Positions 1-12,215 of a DNA stretch of 64,000 nucleotides are shown piece after piece (position 1 is the first letter of the stretch; each line of letters opens with the position of its first letter). The DNA lies in assembly GCA_019279435.1 (NCBI GenBank), contig JAAALK010000289.1, positions 5,400,342-5,464,341 on the forward strand, in the 5' to 3' direction. Position numbers and translations under genes: made by a program. Source of the stretch: Zizania palustris. Taxonomy: Eukaryota; Streptophyta; Magnoliopsida; Poales; Poaceae. Below the pieces are notes generated by a model that made no database searches, was not told the DNA's origin, and was given only the letters and a program-made list of their open reading frames with translations.

Positions 1-312
1 TTGGGGTGTTACACCTAATCATTTCCTTCACACTTAAGAAAAATATTAGTCCACAAATGCGTGTTTGTCATTAATTACCAAAACTCACATGGGGCCTAGA
101 TCTTCACCCAGTCAAGGCGAGACTGGAAGGAGGCGTTCATTTAGGACCATTATTTTATTAGTTTCTTTTTAATTTAACACTTTTGTACTAATATGGTCTA
201 CGAACCATAAATGCTTGTCGTATTTTGCACGGTCGTGTGATGAACATCTTGCTTTATTGATTTTCTATGGAATTTTAATAAAGGTCCAGATTTATTAAAT
301 CTGGGCGTTACA
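1..312 (+). mobile_element. 3' end of a Ty3/gypsy-type LTR, rest lies left of the window
   Basis: From about 110 to 312 this matches, in reverse complement and with clear divergence, the U5 end of the LARD-1 LTR at 13440-13660. Shared blocks include the run around cagtcaaggcgagactgg and the final stretch before 'aaatctgggcgttaca'. The LTR therefore runs on the plus strand and ends in CA at 312. The next base resumes Sirevirus pol sequence, so this element was inserted into SRV-a. The right target-site copy would be 313-317 (gtatc); the left copy is outside the window. It could be a solo LTR or the end of a full element. Confidence 0.7.
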
Positions 313-641
313 GTATCCGAGAGAGCTGTTACACATGGACATTGTTGGTCCAGCTCGGGTACGCTCAGTCGGTGGGAAGTGGTATGCGCTTGTTATCGTT
401 GACGATTTTTTTCGATTCTCGTGGGTTTTCTTCTTGGAGTCTAAGGATAAGACTTTTCATTTTGTTCATGACCTGATTTTTAAGCTGAAGAATGAGAACA
501 ATGGTCGGATGCGAGCGATTTGCTCTGACAACGGCTTTGAGTTCAAGAACTCTCAGTTCGTCAGCTTCTGTAGTGATCAGGGTCTTGATAATTAGTTTTC
601 TGCTCCTTACACTCCCCCACATAACGGCGTTGTCGATGATC
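313..641 (+). pseudogene. Integrase fragment of SRV-a
   Basis: The translation aligns residue by residue with the integrase core of SRV-d (52744-53060), including the first catalytic aspartate region and the SDNG stretch. A TAG stop near 593-595 and several substitutions mark decay. The reading ends at about 641, where the sequence jumps to the region found after pol in SRV-b. The core is incomplete, with the glutamate region missing, so it cannot be functional. Confidence 0.85.
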
Positions 642-1761
642 ATGCTTTGCTTCAGTTCACATGATATGTCTGATATCTGTCATATGCATGGCTTTTATGC
701 TTTAAAATTGAAAAATGATCACCATTGCTTCTGGTAACTAGCATGTGTAGGCTGAATATTTTTGCTATCCATTACATGCCTTGTAGCTAGATCCTTACTT
801 AGATACATATATGCAACTTGGACATCTTTATGCTTTAAACATGGAAATGTGCTATAAAAATGATAAAAATAAAAAATGGATGAAAAATCCATGCCTTTTT
901 ATGCATAATTTGAAAAGATCCAGGTGGGTTTGCTTTGTTGCATTGCATTGTTCTGGACTACTTACCATAGCACTTTGGTATGAACTAGGACAGTGTAGTG
1001 TATGCCAAGGCCAATGTCTTAAGCTTATGATGGTCCAATTTTGGCCTAGGCTTGACTTGGTTGGTTAGCATAAGGTTTGACATACAAATAACCCCTGGCA
1101 AAAATGAAAAAGGAAAAAGAAAAAGTTTGGAAATTAAAACGATAACAAGTTTGTTGAAGCACTTTGTTTTGGACAATGCTTATCCTGGTAGATATCAGTT
1201 AGCTTCTGCATCTCATGCTTTACCTTGCTTGTCGACTAGAAAATGTGGTGATGCTTTTGCTATACCTGCTAGATATTGTAACTGCAGTCAATCATATCTA
1301 AAAAGCATGCTTTCTACACTTCACTTGCACCCCAGTTGCATTCATTGCATATTTTGAGGGGTAGCTGCATTTTAGGGGGAGTCTGTGTCTTTTTAGAGTG
1401 CATTTAGTCTCGCTTGATGAGTCCAGTTGTCAACAAGGGGGAGAAATTTTGGGTTACTCGTTCTCTTAGAAGAGTTTAAGGGGGAGTTTTGGCTTTCTCT
1501 GGGATTTGTTTCAAGGGGAGTTTTTTGGATTTCCTTGTTGATAATTCTGAGATTGCACTCATTTTGAGTCTTTATTTTTTGGTTAACCATAATGACCGCT
1601 TTCTTGTTTTTGTTCGACTTTTGGTCATTAGGGTTAAACTTTTATTTTATTTTCTTCTTATCTGTTTTCTTGTGTTTTGTTTTCATGTTTCCACATGTGC
1701 TTGCAGGTACTGGAGAGCTGAAAAAGAGAAGTGTTGACAATGCACTCATCAAGGGGGAGAT
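642..1761 (+). other. SRV-a 3' untranslated region with several polypurine-tract-like motifs
   Basis: This is collinear with 22660-23881 of SRV-b and 55500-56651 of SRV-d, both of which follow the pol stop codon. I see no conserved ORF and in particular no env-like frame. The second half has repeated purine runs of the AGGGGGAG type, the last one (1751-1761) directly abutting the LTR as the functional PPT would. Confidence 0.75.
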
Positions 1762-3939
1762 TGAGGATCCATGTTGAAGAGTATGGGCCCCATGGCTCCA
1801 GATGTGATGAGTGATTGTCAACGGAAGTCAAAGAAGACTGAAGAGAAGAGAAGACCTGATGTGTCTGGGCCGCATGTGACTCAGGTACACGGGCAGTGAG
1901 CGACTGTCGGGCAAAGGGGCCGCGAAGTCGGGCTGGCCCAATCCGGGTACATGGGCTAGGAGCAGCAGTGGATCCACTGGGCTATTGACCAGGATTGACT
2001 CAGGTACATGGGCGGCGAGCGATTGCCAGGGTGAGAGAGCTGCGGAATTGGGCCGGTCCAATACGGGTACCTAGTGTAAATTTGGTGGACGCTTTGTCAG
2101 TTTCGGCGCAAAACTGACAACTGCTGATCTCGGATCTGACCATTCTGAGGCAAAGCCGTAGTCGCTACGAAAGCTCCGCTTCAGGATAAGTCATCTGTAT
2201 TTAGGAGTTTACTATTTTGCCTTTAGGCCCACAGCCTGTCAATCGAGTCTGTAAAAATATCCTAAGGGCATTTTGGTCTTTTCCATTTTATTTCAGCGTC
2301 TGTAAAAACCCTAAGGGTCTTTTGGTATTTTCCTAGGCTATTGGGTTGCCTATAAATAGGGCCCCAATCCCTAGGGTTATGGTTACCCTTTCTGAAATCA
2401 CTTTACTAATCAAAAGATTGGGTCATTTTTCTCTGTTCCTCCTGTTTGCGCCGCCGGTGAGTGTTTTATTCTTTTTGCTCTGAAATCGCCGCCGTTGTTC
2501 ATCAATCTGCTTCCCTAGTTCTCTGAGAAATCGCTCTCTCCGGTACTATCCTTCTTCTTTTGGTCGTTGGTAGTAGCTATGAAGTTTTTGTTCTGTTTGC
2601 CTCGATTTACGTGTTAGATTTGATCGGTTGCTCTGAGCTTGCCGCATAAAGTTTTCTCTCTCGAAGCTATCGAAATCTTTGCGATGTTTTTTTCACCAAT
2701 CGGTTTTCTACTGCTGTTTATTCTAGTCAACAGCTTGCGGTTTAGGCAGTGCTGTTGTGTGCATTGTTTATTGCCTGCTCATGCTAGCTAAGCCGTGCAT
2801 AGGCAGGCAGCTAGTACTGATGTGGCTAAGCCATGCAGTAGTCTTGCTTGGTGTTTCACGCAAGTTGTAAGGCAGCAGTCTCCGCTGCCATTAGTTCATA
2901 CGGCTGGAGTCTTGTTCACTAGTGTCGAGGAGCACAGTGCAGACTACTCTAGCTTTCTGCAGCTAGACTGCAAGGTCTAGCATGGATGTCACTCGTAGAA
3001 TTTTGAGGCATCGCTGATCTTCGCCAAAGGCTTCGAGTCGCACGTGTTTTGATACATGGCTTCAGCAGTCCTTTTCTCATGAACTGTGTTGACTTCGTCA
3101 CATTCGGGGTGTATATTTGGAGTTTAGACAGTGGTCCCCACAGCGCAGCACACTTCGTTGGTTTGTGCACGGTTTCAAAGTTTGCTTCTAAACTCTGTAC
3201 GAAGCTCTTTTGTGTCCGGGCCAGCAGGTTTAGGTCAGGTCTCACTCAAGGCTCCGGAGTTCAAGCTTCGCTGGACTGTAGGCGTTGCAGTAGGTACTTC
3301 GATTTCTTCCCTATTTTGCTTCGGAGTTCGGAAAAAAGTTTTCCCTGGTGTTCGCTATTTTGTGCTGCGAAGGTTTTGGCGAAGTGTGCGAAGACTTCGT
3401 ATTTTTCCTGTTCAGGCGTGTAGTTTGGAGTCTAGCGAGCGAAGTATATTTGGTCTTCTGGTAGCTTCGACTTTCACAGGCTTCGAATTCGAGGTTAGTC
3501 TGCAGGCTTCAAAAAGCAGTTACACAACTTCAAATCAGATTTCTGCAGACTTCGGACATACTTCGACGTTTAAGACTACAGGCTTCGCATGACTGCTTCG
3601 AACAGGCTTCGGCAAGTATCAAACTGGAGACAACTGTGAACAGTAAGATTTCTCATTTCACGTGCACTTAAATTAATTGCCTGTGATGATTTACTTTTGT
3701 GAAGCTTGAAATGTCCATGTTTTAAATGCTTTGTTAATCTTCCTATAAGCACTATTTTGGTGTCTTTGTTGCTAGGACACTGGTCGTTTTTAGGCTAGAT
3801 TATCTTTTAGTCCTGTGGACTGTTCTTGTTTCTGTTAGTTGTCTGTTGAGGTGCGTTGGGTGTTGGGAGCAGGCCATTGATTCGCAAGAATTTTTAGGCG
3901 CCCATTCACCCCCCTCTGGTCGCTACTTTCGGTCCTACA
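1762..3939 (+). repeat. SRV-a 3' LTR (2178 bp)
   Basis: It starts TGAGGATCC after a polypurine tract and ends GGTCCTACA, as do the other Sirevirus LTRs here. U3 has two imperfect tandem units that each begin with a TGACTCA-like motif, then the GTCAGTTT hairpin near 2097, then a TATA box at 2351. Downstream lies a variable segment rich in TTCGAA-like motifs (about 3000-3620), followed by the conserved end. It is longer than the SRV-b LTR (1650 bp) because of that variable segment. Confidence 0.88.
2351..2358 (+). promoter_or_regulatory. TATA box of the SRV-a LTR
   Basis: TATAAATA follows the conserved GGGTTGCC stretch and precedes a leader containing CCCTAGGGTT. The same arrangement occurs in every Sirevirus LTR in the window. 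Confidence 0.75.
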
Positions 3940-6900
3940 CTCCGCAAACCCCCCATGACAATCGTTTCAATGATCATAGGCGGGGAAAGAAGCACTTCCG
4001 CTCGGAGGTGTTGAACATTGCACCCTCTGCCCCGAAGGCACCTGCCAACTTTCAGCATGCGCAAGGCTTCAAGGTTGGAGCTTCGAAGCCCCAAGAAAGA
4101 ATAGCTGGCAGGCGCCAGAGCTTCTTCTGTTGTGTGCATGGCGAGAATAGAAGCCATGACACGAAGGATTGTAAGTTCGTATTAACCCTTTGGGGTGAAT
4201 ACCTTGGACGAAGTACCGGACGAGGTACTTCGGATCGAGCCCCTCCAGCGGCACGTTCGGAGCCCGTGCAAACCGTGGCCTGAGCCGGCATCCCCGAAAC
4301 ACCCATGCAGCTCCTAGTGGCCAATATTATGCCACCACCAAAGCAGGAAGATCCCCATGATCGCGGTAAGCGAGTGGTCCTGCCCATCTTTGGAGGAAGG
4401 ACCCTCGGAATCATGTCGAAAAGGCAGCGACGAGAATATGTCCACGAAGTAGGGCACATAGGGACCTCGAATTCTGCGGCAGGAATGCCCGAGTGGTCTC
4501 ATGTACCTATTTCCTTTACTGCCAATGATGTTGCGGGGGTGAAATTCCCTCATGCTGATCCCCTAGTCATTTCAGCTGATATAGCTAGAGTCAAAGTTCG
4601 AAGGATCCTGGTAGACGGCGGGAGATCCGCAGATATACTTTTTGTCCAGGCCTTCGACCAGATGTGCATTCCTCGGAGGCATTTACTTCTGGCGGCTCGC
4701 CCACTCCAAGGCTTCGCAGGTCCGCCTCTCAATGCCCTCAGCCAGATAGGCCTCGAGGTTGCCTTCGGAGAGGGGCCCTTAGCTAGGGTGGAAGAAGTGA
4801 TCTTCGACGTCGTCGATGCCCCATATGCCTATAATGCGATTTTTGGACGGGGAATGTTGAACCAGTTCGGGGTATAGCACATCACAACTACTTATGTCTC
4901 AAGATGCCCATGCAAGGTGGAGTTTTCACTATCTCAGGAGACCAAGATGTAGCCCAAAGAACGGAGTATGGTCAAGGTCAGCCATTGGACCCTCGGCAAG
5001 TGCATAGTGTGTCGAAGCACACTAAGGAAGCTTCGGAGTCTTCAAACTCCTCGAAGGGCCTTTCCCTAAAGCCAAGCCCGGAAGGTGATGTCGTCATGAA
5101 GATAATTCTGAAGGATGGCAAGGAGTACCCAATACAGTTCGGCAAGGGGCTACCTCCGGAGATAGCTACTTCATTGGAGGAAGTAGTCAAGAAAAATTTG
5201 GACATCTTTGCCTGGACCGAAAAAGACATCACTGGGGTTGACCGGAGTATAATCGAACATAGTTTGCTTGTCAACCCGAAGGCTAGGCCAGTGCGCCAGG
5301 GGCTCCGTAAGTTATCAGCAGAGAAGGTAGACCTTGCCAAGGTAGAAGTGGAAAAATTGCTAAGGGTCGACATCATCAGGGAAGTAGCCCACACGGAGTG
5401 GCTGGCTAACCCTGTTTTTGTTAGGAAAAAGGGCTCCGACAAGTGGCGCATGTGCATTGATTTCACATCATTAAATAAAGCATGCCCGCGAGACCCCTAC
5501 CCTATGCCCTGAATAGACCCGATGGTGGATTCTACGGCTGGCTCCGAATTACTGAGTTTCCTGGATGCTTACTCCGGTTATCATCAAGTCTGGCTAAAGT
5601 GTGAAGGCGAAGACAAGACGAGTTTCATAACCCCGTTCGGAGTATTTTGTTATGTAAGAATGCATTTTGGCTTGCGGAATGTCGGAGCCACCTTCTCACG
5701 TTTGATAGCTAAGGCTCTAGGTCATCAAATAGGCCGAAATGTCGAAGCCTATATGGATGTTATTGTAATAAAGAGTGTTTTAAAGCACCATCATAGCCTA
5801 TACTTAGCTGAAACATTTGAGAGCCTCCAAGCATGTGGAGTTCACCTCAACCCTAAAAATGTATATTCGGGGCGCAAGCAGGAAAACTGCTAGGGTACTT
5901 AGTTTCGAGTAGGGGAATCGAAGCTAGCCCGACGCAGATAAGTGCATTGCAAAGAATGGTTATACCAGAAAATTTGAAGCAGGTCTAGAAGCTCACAGGA
6001 CGGCTCACAGCTCTCAGCAGATTCCTGGCCAGATCAGCCGAGCGATGCCTTCCAATTTTTAGAGCCCTAAAGGGGTCTGAAAGTTTCAACTGGACGCCGG
6101 AGTGCCAGAAGAGCTTCGATGATATTAAAGAATACCTTGGAAGCCTGTCAACACTTACTGTGCCCCTCCTGGAAGAAACTCTCCTTCTTTATCTTGCAGC
6201 AACGGGCTCCGCAGTAAGTGCAGTATTGGTCAGGGAAGTTGAGCTTAAAGGAAAGCTGGTGCAAAACCCAGTTTACTTCGTCTAAGAAGCTTTGTCCGAA
6301 GCACAGAAAAGATACTCCAAGCTCGAGAAATTTGCTTATGCTTTAGTAATGGCCTCGCGGAAGCTAAGGCATTACTTTCTAGCACATAACCTAATCGTTC
6401 CTATCTCGTATCCCCTTGGTGATATGCTTCGGAGCAAAGATTCTACGAGTAGGATCGGAAAATGGGCTGTCGAGCTAGACCCCTTTGGTATTTCCTTCAC
6501 GACGAGAACAACTATTAAATCTCAGATCATAGCTGACTTCATGGTAGAGTGGACTCCATCTGTAGTTTGGGCTCCGAAAGAAACCTCCGAAGGTCTATGT
6601 ACAATTTTTTCTGACGGAGCCTACTAGGCATCTGATGCCGGAGCTGGAGCTGTAATAATATCGCCGTCAGGGCAAAAGGCCATGTATTCTGCGAGGCTCA
6701 ACTTTAATACCACCAATAATATTGTAGAATACAAAGGAATCCTGCTAGGCCTCCGAAAGGCAAAGGCACTTGGAGCACAAGGATTATAATTAAGACATAT
6801 TCCCAAGTCGTCGCAGGGTATGTTGACAAAAGCTTTCAAGCAAGGAACCCACATCTTGTAAAGTATCTGGAAGAAATCCGCAAGACAGAAGCAATGTTCA

Positions 6901-8284
6901 AAGGATTTTCCGTTCGGAGTATCCCTCGAGCAGATAATCAACTTGCAGACATTCTAGCGAAGGCTGCAGCTGGAGCATTGGACGTCCCAGAGGGTGCTTT
7001 CTATGAAGAACTTGTCAAGCCTGCAGTAAATCAATTACCCTCCGCAGAAGTCCTTTGCATCCTAGCTACAAACTTGCGGGCTCCGATAATGGATGTCTTG
7101 CAAAATAGCACAGTATTGCCAGAAGGCCCGGATTTCCGAAGGTTGCAAGCAAGGGCTCGAAATTATGATCTTGTAAATGGAATATTATACAAAGACAAAG
7201 TCTGTTCTCCCTTACTCCGGTGCATCTCACAACAAGAAGGCCAAGATATACTTCGGGACATTCACGAAGGTTTATGTGGAAGCCACTTGGCCCCCCGTGC
7301 TCTAGCAGGAAAGACACTTCGGCAGGGGCTCTAATGGCCAACAATTGTAAGAGATGCAGAGGAATTGATTTGAACCTGTCAAGGATGCTAGTGGATGGGT
7401 AGATGGAGCCACCGTCCACTAGTACCACTTAAAGTTATTGCCCCGGTGTGGCCAATGGCATGATGGGGAATGGATCTAATTGACCCTTTTCTAGTGGCAA
7501 AAGGCAGCTTGAAGTTTGTAGTGGTAGCAATTGAGTATTTTTCTAAATGGGTCGAAGCTGAACCCCTAACTGCTATCACTTCAAGGAATGTGCAAAAATT
7601 CTTCTAGCAAAATATTATATGTAGGTTCGGAGTGCCAAGGGAGCTAACTGTAGATAATGGAACCCAGTTCAAAGCTGAACCCTTTAAAGAATTTTGTGAA
7701 GAACTGGGCATCAAACTATGCTTCGCAGCAGTTCGCCATCCACAATCCAACGGAGCCGTCGAGCGAGCCAATGGAAATATTCTCTCCGGTTTAAATCGAA
7801 GGATTGTCGGGCTGGCCAAAGGGCTGTGGACCGAAGAACTTCCTAAGATTTTATGGTCCATTCGGACCACTCAAGCCAGGTCCACAGGCTTCACCCCATT
7901 CAGGCTGCTAGTCGGAGATGAGGCCATGACTCCTACGAAACTCAAAGGTGGATCCCTTCGTGTAGTAGAACTAGAAATGAAGACGAAAGAAGCACTTCGC
8001 TGGACTTGTCAGAAGAAACAAGGCTTCGAGTCGTCGCCAATCTGACGAAGTACCAAGACCAAACAAAGACATGGTATGACCCAAAGATAAAACTAAATGA
8101 GCTTAAACCAGGTCATTTGGTGTTACTAAGTGTAATAGCTCCGGGGAAGCTAGTAAATAAATGAGAAGGACCATATATTATCCTACGCTCAGGGCGCCCC
8201 GGCTCGTTTAAATTAGCTAATTTAGAAGGGGAAGAGTTGAAGCATGCATGGCATGCGGAGCAGCTTAAACGTTATTATGCTTAG
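3940..8284 (+). pseudogene. TAT-1 gag end and pol (PR-RT-RH-aRH-IN), decayed
   Basis: Domains in order: a gag zinc-knuckle-like Cys/His cluster near 4125-4175; protease near 4560-4870 with DGGRSADILF where the family has DGGSSADILF; RT 5090-5900 with WRMCIDF, SLNKACP and FLDAYSGY; RNase H 6060-6600; a second RNase H-like domain 6605-6900 starting at FSDGAY; integrase zinc finger 7250-7410; integrase core 7440-7900 with DNGTQF and the glutamate in NGAVERANG; and a C-terminal GPY/F-like region ending in TAG at 8282-8284. At the RT catalytic site (5750-5761) the residues are YMDV instead of YVDD. In-frame stops fall near 5510, 5891, 6283, 6625, 7332 and 7369, and there are frame changes between blocks. 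Confidence 0.88.
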
Positions 8285-8465
8285 GGGCTCCTTGTAATCA
8301 ATTGTAAAAGTTCCTTTCAAAATAAAGATGGAGGTTCAAATTTTGTTTACTCCTCAAATATCCCTTACTTCTAGTGGACGCATCAGGAGAACAAAGATGC
8401 TTGCGGAGTCAAGCATCTTTCAAGGAACCCAGCCAATGCCCTTCGAACCATTGGTTCAAGGATTT
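8285..8465 (+). other. Spacer between TAT-1 pol and tandem repeat
   Basis: I see no conserved frame here. It leads directly from the pol stop codon into the 116-bp repeat array. Confidence 0.5.
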
Positions 8466-9057
8466 CGTTGGCAGCCTATGGATTCCAGGCTCCGGCTTGT
8501 TAGGATCCGTAGAAGAGTCTAAGGACTTTAAAAGAACAGATTTCTGGCCTCCGGGTTCGAAGCATCTGTAAAAGAGCCGTAGGTGGCCAGCCTACGGTTT
8601 CCAGGCTCTGGCTTGTTAAGATCCGTAGAAGAGTCTAAGGACTTTAAAAGAACAGATTTCTGGCCTCCGGGTTCAAAGCATCTGTAAAAGAGGCGTAGGT
8701 GGCCAGCCTACAGATTCCAGGCTCTGGCTTGTTAGGATCCGTAGAAGAGTCTAAGGACTTTAAAAGAACAGATTTTCGTCCTCTAGTTCGAAGCATCTAT
8801 AAAAGAGCCGTAGGTGGCCAGCCTACGGATTCCAAGCTCCGGCTTGTTAGGATCCGTAGAAGAGTCTAAGGACTTTAAAAGAATGGATTTCCGGCCTCCG
8901 GGTTTTAAGCATCTGTAAAAGAGCCGTAGGTGGCTAGCCTACGGATTCCAGGCTCCGGCTTGTTAGGATCCGTAGAAGAGTCTAAGGACTTTAAAAGAAC
9001 AAATTTCCGGCCTCCGGGTTCGAAGCATCTGTAAAAGAGTCGAAGGTGACCAAGCAA
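8466..9057. repeat. Tandem repeat, five units of about 116 bp
   Basis: The anchor GATCCGTAGAAGAGTC recurs at 8504, 8620, 8736, 8851 and 8967, giving spacings of 116, 116, 115 and 116 bp. Units differ by a few substitutions. At most unit junctions there is a short inverted repeat, CCGTAGG and CCTACGG around a 7-nt loop. Tandem arrays between pol and the 3' LTR are known in Tat elements, so I assign it to TAT-1. Confidence 0.9.
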
Positions 9058-9514
9058 TAAGGTTTCATGGCTCCGGCCAATGAAACACTTTTAAAGACCT
9101 AAGAAACTGCTATGGGAGTTTACAAGTATAAACTTAGCTCTGAAATTTATAAACGTCATAATACGAACGTATAGTTCGAGGAACTCTACGAAAGAGTAAA
9201 GTATGATTACCAAGTGTTGTGCGAAGCATCAGATTGTTATATAAATCATTGTGTCTGACGGACCCTATCGCAACGCGTACGGTCCCCCAGCCACAAGGAG
9301 GGGCAGGAGAGTAAGGATCAACAAAAGATGCTTTCGAAGAAATTCATATTAATTGGATAATCATATTTTTACATCAAGAGAAGTTTTGGTCTAAGCCTAG
9401 ATAAAAAAGGAGACCCCTCCGACCTCTAGAGCTACTTCTAAGACCACTTCGACCTTCGGAGCTCGAAGACGTTGGGACTTTATTCTTAGTCCGAGTGCTT
9501 TTCTTCCTCGAAGC
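9058..9514. other. Non-coding TAT-1 segment between repeat array and antisense gene
   Basis: I find no frame or motif that I can name. It lies just beyond the 3' end of the antisense gene and may hold that gene's 3' UTR. Confidence 0.4.
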
Positions 9515-10827
9515 TCACAGTTTTTTCTGCTCCTCTTGAAGTTCAGCCCAAGACATAAGCCTTTCGGAGCTAGCCTCTACTGGGTCTTCGGCCTGGTACT
9601 CCGAGTCAGACCAGTTTATGTACTTGGAGGATGAAGATGCTTCTTCCTTTTCCTCGTCTTTGATATAAGCTAAGACTTCGCGGTGGACTTCGGGTGCTAT
9701 CTCCCCTTGATCTCCACGAGGAACAGAGAAGCGCGAGCGTCGATAAGGCCTTAAGCTTTCGAGGACAGACCACTGCCGAAGGAGCCCTTCGTTAAGTTCC
9801 AATACTTTAAAGTCAAGCGCCGAAGTGCATGGCAAAACCTAAAATAATAAACATCCAAGCAAAGTTCCTTGTTTATAAACTTTTCATTGATCAATATAAG
9901 GGGCTTTACAAGATTTCTTGTACATGCTTAAGCGCCCTATAAGACTAGACCTGCGGGTCGGCTGGTGGAGCAGGTGGCGTCGGAGCTGGCGAAGCTGGAA
10001 GCGGAGGCCTCGTTTGAGCTTGCTTTTGCCGATGAGCCTCGTCGATCCAGGCTTTGGCTGCAGCCCTTTTGGTCTATTTTCCAGATCGACCGGAAAGCTT
10101 CCCAGGCAGAAGCTACATCCTGCGAAGGACGCAACAAGTCCTTGTCGGCAAAACCTACAGGCGTCGAACCCCCAACCGGAGCAACCAAAATCCCAAGAGC
10201 TTCGATGTGACGGAGGACTCCAATCCCGGCAACTTGTCCAGAGATCTCTCCGTACCGGACGCCGGAGCCCATCATCAACTTCGTCGCCACTTGAATCATT
10301 TTCAGCTTCCGGTCGATTGGCTCGTTCGCTACAGTCGAAGATGAAGAGCACATGGTGTCGAAGTATTCCAAGGTACCCTGAAGGGCATCCGAGGTACGCT
10401 CCGCTATTGCAGCATTCTTCGCTTCTGCCACCTCTAGCCCAGTAGCAGCAGCAGATACTTCGACCATTTTGGACAGCACAGCGCTTTTCTGAGCCATGGC
10501 TTGTTGAAGTGAGTCTTGGAGTTCTACAAGCTACGTGCTTGAAGTGGCTGCTGCTTACCGGAGCTTCTCCACCTCCGCTCTGAGCACCACACATTTAGCC
10601 TCGACCTCTTGGGCCGAAGTTTGGAGTGTAGTGTTGCTCTGCCGCTCGATCCGGAGTGCTTCATCGGTGGCGGTCGTAGCCCTCCGTTCTTCAAGGAGCT
10701 CCTCCTCCAGTCGAAGTGTTTTATCTTCGGAGCTTTTAAGTGCATACTGGAGGGTAGTAACCTTCCTCTTGAGCCGATTAGTTTCAACTTCATTGGAAGT
10801 CGTTGCCGCTCTAGCAAGTACAAATTG

Positions 10828-10899
10828 CTACAAAAAAGAGCAAGTAAGTGCTAAGTAATGCCATTTATTAATTGAATGCACTTGTGGTATGTTGCATAC
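10828..10899 (-). other. Candidate intron in the antisense gene (72 nt)
   Basis: On the minus strand the donor is CTTCAG|GTATGC and the acceptor is TGCTCTTTTTTGTAG|CAA. Unspliced, the frame stops at the TAG of the acceptor. Removing the segment carries the reading straight into a long heptad-rich coiled coil that ends at a TAA near 10556. Confidence 0.7.
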
Positions 10900-11378
10900 C
10901 TGAAGGGCAGCCCTTTCGAGGGCTAGATTGAGCTCCGGATCTCTGGCTTCGCTCAAGATGGAGACCAAGTCGGAGTTTACGACTTCTTGGCCCTTCTCCG
11001 CTAAGGGCTCTAGAAGCGCCCGGAGGCCCGTTCGCTGCTCCAAGAATGGAGCCAACAAAGGGAGCCAGGACAAAGCCTGGCAGTTATCTACGGTAGCCTC
11101 CTCCTCTGAATTGCTTGCCGAAGGATCGTTGGAGGAAGGCGTCGCCGTCAAAGCAGGGAGGGGACCGAGGCTCGTCATGCTCTTTCCCCTCCCCAACACG
11201 AAAGCTAGAGCAGGGACTCCGGCAGAGGTAGATCCTCCTTCGACTGATGCCCCCTCGGCTGGAACTGCTTCGTCCGAGATGGCTCCAGTCACTGGGGCTG
11301 CTGTGTCTGCTGGAGCCTCCACTCTAGGGAAAGTTGAAGCTCCATCTGTGATCGAAGCTATGTTACTCCTCGACGCAC

Positions 11379-11459
11379 CTACAACATTAAGGTACTTGAT
11401 GAATATTTGTGGATAATAACTATTACAGGAATTGTAAAGGCAAAAGCTTCGAAGTATAC
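11379..11459 (-). other. Candidate intron in the antisense gene (81 nt)
   Basis: On the minus strand the donor is AAG|GTATACTTC and the acceptor is TTAATGTTGTAG|GTGCG. The interior is AT-rich and its length is a multiple of three, so the unspliced frame stays open here. Confidence 0.5.
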
Positions 11460-12141
11460 CTTCGTTTGCGCCTTGAGGCAGAATTGCAGGGTCATCCAGG
11501 ACCTCGTACATTCGGAGGTACTCATCGAGGTCAACCCCCGAAGTCCGCTCTGGTGTAGTCGCTGCAGGCACTCCGACCTCCGACACTATCACCCCAGCCA
11601 CAGGTGAGTTGGGGATAACCGCCTCTAGCTCTGAGCTCGCGGCGACGGGCTCAGGAGAGCGTGCCGTGTCTGCCTCTGCAGTCTCTCGAGAAGTAGCTCT
11701 GGATGCATCCACAGCTTTGTCTTCGCTATCATCGAGAAGATAATTCTCGAGGGCCTTTCCCATTTGAACATCAGAGCCTTTGTTTTCAGAGCCTTTATTT
11801 CCAGATTCTTACGAAGATGAGCTCTGAATGTCCAAGGAGGAAGGCGAGGACACCGGAGTCGGCTAAGGAGGAGGTCTTGTCGTTTTCTTCCCCTTCTTGA
11901 TTGGGATCTTGATGGTCTTCTTCGAAGGCTCGGTGGGGGCTTTTCTCTTTCGAGGGGCCACTCCGGCTACGTCAAAGTCTAGCAGAGGGGGGCTCCATTC
12001 CTAGAGCCCTCCACACTCTGTTGAAGCGTTCCCAGCTTCCTACCAATTCTATTCTTTTCTAACTCTCCACCACCACAGGGGCTCCGAGCACCCGTTCGGT
12101 GGCTCTAGCTATCTTCTCCGGAGCTAGCGCCAAAGGAGTCG

Positions 12142-12215
12142 CTGAAAAAAGGTAGCATATTATAAGTATGATATTTCTTTCCTAATATATTACTGCAAGA
12201 AGATCGAAGGTTTAC
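12142..12215 (-). other. Candidate intron in the antisense gene (74 nt)
   Basis: On the minus strand the donor is AG|GTAAACC and the acceptor is CTTTTTTCAG|CGAC. The inside is AT-rich compared with the flanking GC-rich coding sequence. Confidence 0.6.

Larger units (their letters stand above)
313..3939 (+). mobile_element. SRV-a: 3' remnant of a Sirevirus (Ty1/copia) with internal deletion
   Basis: This holds part of integrase (313-641), the untranslated region upstream of the 3' LTR (642-1761) and a complete 3' LTR (1762-3939). The 5' half lies beyond the gypsy LTR that interrupts it at 312/313. The copy lacks the end of integrase and all of RT and RNase H, because integrase joins directly to 3' UTR sequence near 641. 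At 3939/3940 the LTR ends in CA and Tat-type gag sequence begins, so SRV-a was inserted into TAT-1. The right target-site copy would be 3940-3944 (ctccg). Confidence 0.85.

Noticed and set aside
8466..9057. CRISPR-like array
   Set aside because: Units of 116 bp are repeated over their whole length without unique spacers, and the context is a plant retrotransposon.
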